64,000 bases of DNA from Brevinema_A sp051647535 (GTDB lineage: Bacteria > Spirochaetota > Brevinematia > Brevinematales > Brevinemataceae). Shown here piece after piece: positions 61,818-64,000 of the stretch. The stretch covers positions 62,001 to 126,000 of the forward strand of contig JBOFEA010000027.1 in assembly GCA_051647535.1 (NCBI GenBank), read 5' to 3'. Positions within the stretch are counted from its first letter, which is position 1. Every line of letters starts with the position of its first letter. A program made the translations under genes and the position numbers. The notes under the pieces were generated by a model. It was not told the DNA's origin, ran no database searches, and saw nothing but the letters and a program-made list of their open reading frames with translations.

Positions 61818-61889
61818 ATGTCTATTAAAACAATTTTTATTAGTGGGGGGATCTTTGGCGAAGAATATCAGAAGAGTCAAAGAAAATAA
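61818..61889 (+). pseudogene. 5' relic of the downstream gene, copy 1
   Basis: Twenty-three codons, MSIKTIFISGGIFGEEYQ then KSQRK and a stop, match the first 18 codons of the gene at 63210. The relic ends two bases before the next outer-membrane gene. It is carried in the repeat unit. Confidence 0.8.
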
Positions 61890-61891
61890 AA

Positions 61892-62452
61892 ATGAAAAAA
61901 TATATATTATTACTATTGATTATTCTTGTCAGTCCAATGATGGCACAAGAAAACAAACAAGCAATTGGAAATTTCCCTTATATCAATAACACATTCAAAA
62001 TGTATGTGGCGTTAGGATTACCTATAGGTTTGGGTTTTTTGTATGCACCGGAATTTAGAAGTTCTCTTAATGACAATGTATTACAAGTCGTAAGTTTTGA
62101 TGTAAAGTTTTTAGGGTTTAGTATTATTCCTGAGCATTTAATGTATCTAGGAATAACTGCAAGTGTTCAATATAGTGTTGGAACGATATTAGTAACTGGT
62201 AGTCGCTTTTATGTTGATTTAATAGGAGCTGGTTGGGGATTTGCACCTGGACAAATGTATTTTACACTTAATACTCCTGGTTTTCAAAGTACGCTTCATA
62301 ATGGATTTTATTGGGCTGTCAGAACAGCAATCAACTTTTCAAAATCATATTGTACAGGTTCTCTTTTAGTTGGTTTTGAAGGATATCTAGCAATAGGATA
62401 TGATTTTGGCAAAAAAATCAATCCAAAAGACTACGAATCACGTATGAGATAG
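61892..62452 (+). CDS. Small outer-membrane-like protein, tandem family member 2
   Basis: A 186-residue paralogue of the gene at 61170. The first ~55 codons and last ~23 codons are almost the same DNA as member 1; the middle (SIIPEHLMYLGITASVQYS, GAGWGFAPGQMYF) diverges. Its translation may be coupled to the preceding 23-codon relic, whose TAA is two bases before the ATG. Confidence 0.7.
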   Translation: MKKYILLLLIILVSPMMAQENKQAIGNFPYINNTFKMYVALGLPIGLGFLYAPEFRSSLNDNVLQVVSFDVKFLGFSIIPEHLMYLGITASVQYSVGTILVTGSRFYVDLIGAGWGFAPGQMYFTLNTPGFQSTLHNGFYWAVRTAINFSKSYCTGSLLVGFEGYLAIGYDFGKKINPKDYESRMR

Positions 62453-62479
62453 AATACTATATTTCTAAATATAGTATTC
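62452..62479. repeat. Conserved inverted repeat after family member 2
   Basis: Same 28-base hairpin as at 61754. Confidence 0.8.
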
Positions 62480-62496
62480 TAATTGATCTAAAATTT

Positions 62497-62568
62497 ATGT
62501 CTATTAAAATAATTTTTATTAGTGGGGGGATCTTTGGCGAAGAATATCAGAAAAGTCAAAGAAAATAA
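62497..62568 (+). pseudogene. 5' relic of the downstream gene, copy 2
   Basis: MSIKIIFISGGIFGEEYQ followed by KSQRK and a stop; ends two bases before the ATG at 62571. Confidence 0.8.
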
Positions 62569-62570
62569 AA

Positions 62571-63146
62571 ATGAAAAAATATATATTATTACTATTACTT
62601 ATTCTTGTCAGTCCAATGATGGCTCAAGAAAACAAACAGACCTCTCTGCCTAAATTTGCTTATATTAATCCTTCTATCAAATTCTATTTTACCCTTGGAT
62701 TGCCATTAGGTTTTGGACTTTTATTTGCACCAGAAATAAGATCCTCTATAAATAATAACGTATTGCATGTATTAAATTTTGATATTAAGTATATAGGTAT
62801 TGATGTGTCGCCTACAGCTGTTGAATGTTCAGGAATTGGAGTTAATTTTCAATATAGTATAGGTTCGATCTTAGCGAGTGGTGGTCGCTTTTATGTTGAC
62901 CTTATAGGTGTCGGATATAATTTAGGAATTATGGAAAGTCAGAGACCTTATTTAACTGTAAATACAATAGGATTTCAGAATACATTAAGTAATGGTTTTT
63001 ATTGGGGAATTAGAACATATCTAACCCTTATGAAAGATCGAAGAGAAACTGATCGTTGGAGAACTGGTTTTGGAGCATATCTAGCAATAGGGTATGATTT
63101 TGGCAAAAAAATCAATCCAAAAGACTACGAATCACGTATGAGATAG
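62571..63146 (+). CDS. Small outer-membrane-like protein, tandem family member 3
   Basis: A 191-residue paralogue. The signal peptide and C-terminus (YLAIGYDFGKKINPKDYESRMR in two parts) match members 1 and 2, while residues 22-165 differ most of the three, including a TSLPKFAYINPSIKFYF start. Its signal-peptide DNA is the one matching the relic at 49731. Confidence 0.7.
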   Translation: MKKYILLLLLILVSPMMAQENKQTSLPKFAYINPSIKFYFTLGLPLGFGLLFAPEIRSSINNNVLHVLNFDIKYIGIDVSPTAVECSGIGVNFQYSIGSILASGGRFYVDLIGVGYNLGIMESQRPYLTVNTIGFQNTLSNGFYWGIRTYLTLMKDRRETDRWRTGFGAYLAIGYDFGKKINPKDYESRMR

Positions 63147-63173
63147 AATACTATATTTCTAAATATAGTATTC
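63146..63173. repeat. Conserved inverted repeat after family member 3
   Basis: Same 28-base hairpin as at 61754 and 62452. Confidence 0.8.
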
Positions 63174-63209
63174 TAAAGAATTAATAAGATACTAGTTGAT
63201 CTAAAATTT

Positions 63210-63608
63210 ATGTCTATTAAAATAATTTTTATTAGTGGGGGGATCTTTGACGAAGAATATCAACAATTAATTACCTATACATTATTTACCACAAATGCTC
63301 AAGAGGTTGCTTTTTTAACAAAAAATGTCAAATCAAAAATAAATGTTCAAAAACAATGGCTGTATCCTTTTGTAAGATAATCTACTCCTAAATTAATTGA
63401 ACGTTTGGCAAACAATCCTGAATTTTTCCAAAAACTTGCTTCTCTTAATGTTTTATTATCTGGAGATCATTTTATTCAAGAAATACTTGCTTTTGTTATT
63501 GAACAAAAGCAATACACGCAAATCCCGTTATGGTGGAAATTATTTCTCAAAATATATGAAAAACCTTATATTAGCGATTGCAAAGAAACTCCTTTTATTA
63601 TTATATGA
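63210..63608 (+). pseudogene. Broken gene downstream of the array
   Basis: The frame opens MSIKIIFISGGIFDEEYQ and runs 56 codons to a TAA at 63378-63380, then continues in the same frame (STPKLIERLANNPEFFQKL...WWKLFLKIYEKPY) to 63608. The in-frame stop suggests inactivation. The sequence after it is coding-like. The continuation is probably the frame at 63605, one shift away. Its first 18 codons are the source of the two relics. Family not recognised. Confidence 0.55.
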
Positions 63609-64000
63609 AAGGAAGTTATAAGCTTGCTAAAAATATTCTACAAGATACTCAGGCTCTTCAATTTTTGCAAGAGAATAAATTTTTGCCTAATGATAAAGAT
63701 ATGCTCTATAGACAGTTCCTTGATAATTTTTTTAATAGTTATAGTGTTAAACATACAGTAAAAGAAATATTACCTATCATTACAGCTTATCCTAAATCTG
63801 TTTATTATACAAATGAAGAAGGATTATCTGTGTATTTTCCTTTCTATTATGACAAAGATTTGTCTATTTTAGTTAATTTTGGAGTGGACACAAATAATAA
63901 ACAGTGGCAGTACCAAGCAAATATCGAGCAGTTGCTTACAAAAGTATTACAAAATGATGCTGAAGGAATTGGAAAGCTTATTTCTAAAATTTCTAATTTA
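63605..64000 (+). CDS. Open frame running off the window, probably continuation of the broken gene
   Basis: From an ATG at 63605 the frame is open for 132 codons to the window end (MKGSYKLAKNILQDTQALQF...LPNDKDMLYRQFLDNFF). It overlaps the end of the preceding frame by four bases. A frameshift would join them. Helical with a beta-rich centre (SVYYTNEEGLSVYFPFYYDKD); no motif recognised. Confidence 0.5.
   Translation, partial: MKGSYKLAKNILQDTQALQFLQENKFLPNDKDMLYRQFLDNFFNSYSVKHTVKEILPIITAYPKSVYYTNEEGLSVYFPFYYDKDLSILVNFGVDTNNKQWQYQANIEQLLTKVLQNDAEGIGKLISKISNL

Noticed and set aside
1..64000. tRNA genes
   Set aside because: No GGTTCGA-type T-loop with matching acceptor arms was found by eye outside coding sequence; a tRNAscan run would settle this.

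Overview
The window is AT-rich (roughly 30% G+C by eye) and reads as a host-associated spirochaete chromosome. The evidence is a fliH-fliI flagellar pair, many lipoproteins with short spirochaete-type lipoboxes, mreBCD plus a RodZ-like protein, a tandem cNMP-binding protein and a mostly single-copy housekeeping gene set. A Brevinema-like or other low-GC spirochaete would fit, but the genus cannot be fixed from sequence alone. No tRNA, rRNA, CRISPR array, integrase or complete insertion sequence was found.

Positions 1-41,760 are a compact core. They hold the flagellar export ATPase, murF, a NifU/NifS iron-sulfur pair, gpmI, a zinc-metalloprotease-like lipoprotein and a degenerate M1-peptidase-like protein. 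These are followed by a two-part glycosyltransferase, mreBCD, leuS, tyrS, a sirtuin, and an AddB-like nuclease in line with TonB and ExbD. Next come rodZ-like, rimO, pgsA, proS, exonuclease III and birA, then a cNMP-binding protein, glyA and a three-gene ascorbate-type PTS (ulaC-ulaB-ulaA). Promoters close to TTGACA-17-TATAAT and U-tailed hairpins mark most transcription units. Several terminator hairpins overlap stop codons.

Positions 41,850-47,700 are the most unusual part. Three tandem ~495-bp units each carry their own sigma70-type promoter, a ~343-nt predicted structured RNA with a terminator, and a second ~85-nt hairpin module. The first and last stems differ in sequence between units but keep their pairing, which is covariation within one locus. 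A reduced fourth copy lies on the opposite strand at 47.3-47.6 kb. Between the copies are a further promoter-terminator small-RNA candidate, a gene for a repetitive beta-helix-like protein with duplicated end domains, and a divergent gene for a MACPF/perforin-like protein. This looks like an undescribed RNA family bracketing a toxin-like island.

Positions 47,769-64,000 are accessory. They contain an outer-membrane-like protein with a Kelch/Asp-box lipoprotein, and a restriction-endonuclease-like gene with a frameshift in an A9 tract. A surface-glycan locus follows (two GT-C-like membrane proteins, a GT2, gmd and fcl for GDP-L-fucose), then a 1.2-kb decayed stretch and a 708-aa lipoprotein. 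The end is a tandem family of three small outer-membrane proteins with near-identical ends and variable middles. Each repeat unit also carries the first ~20 codons of the broken gene that follows the array, which reveals how the array was duplicated.
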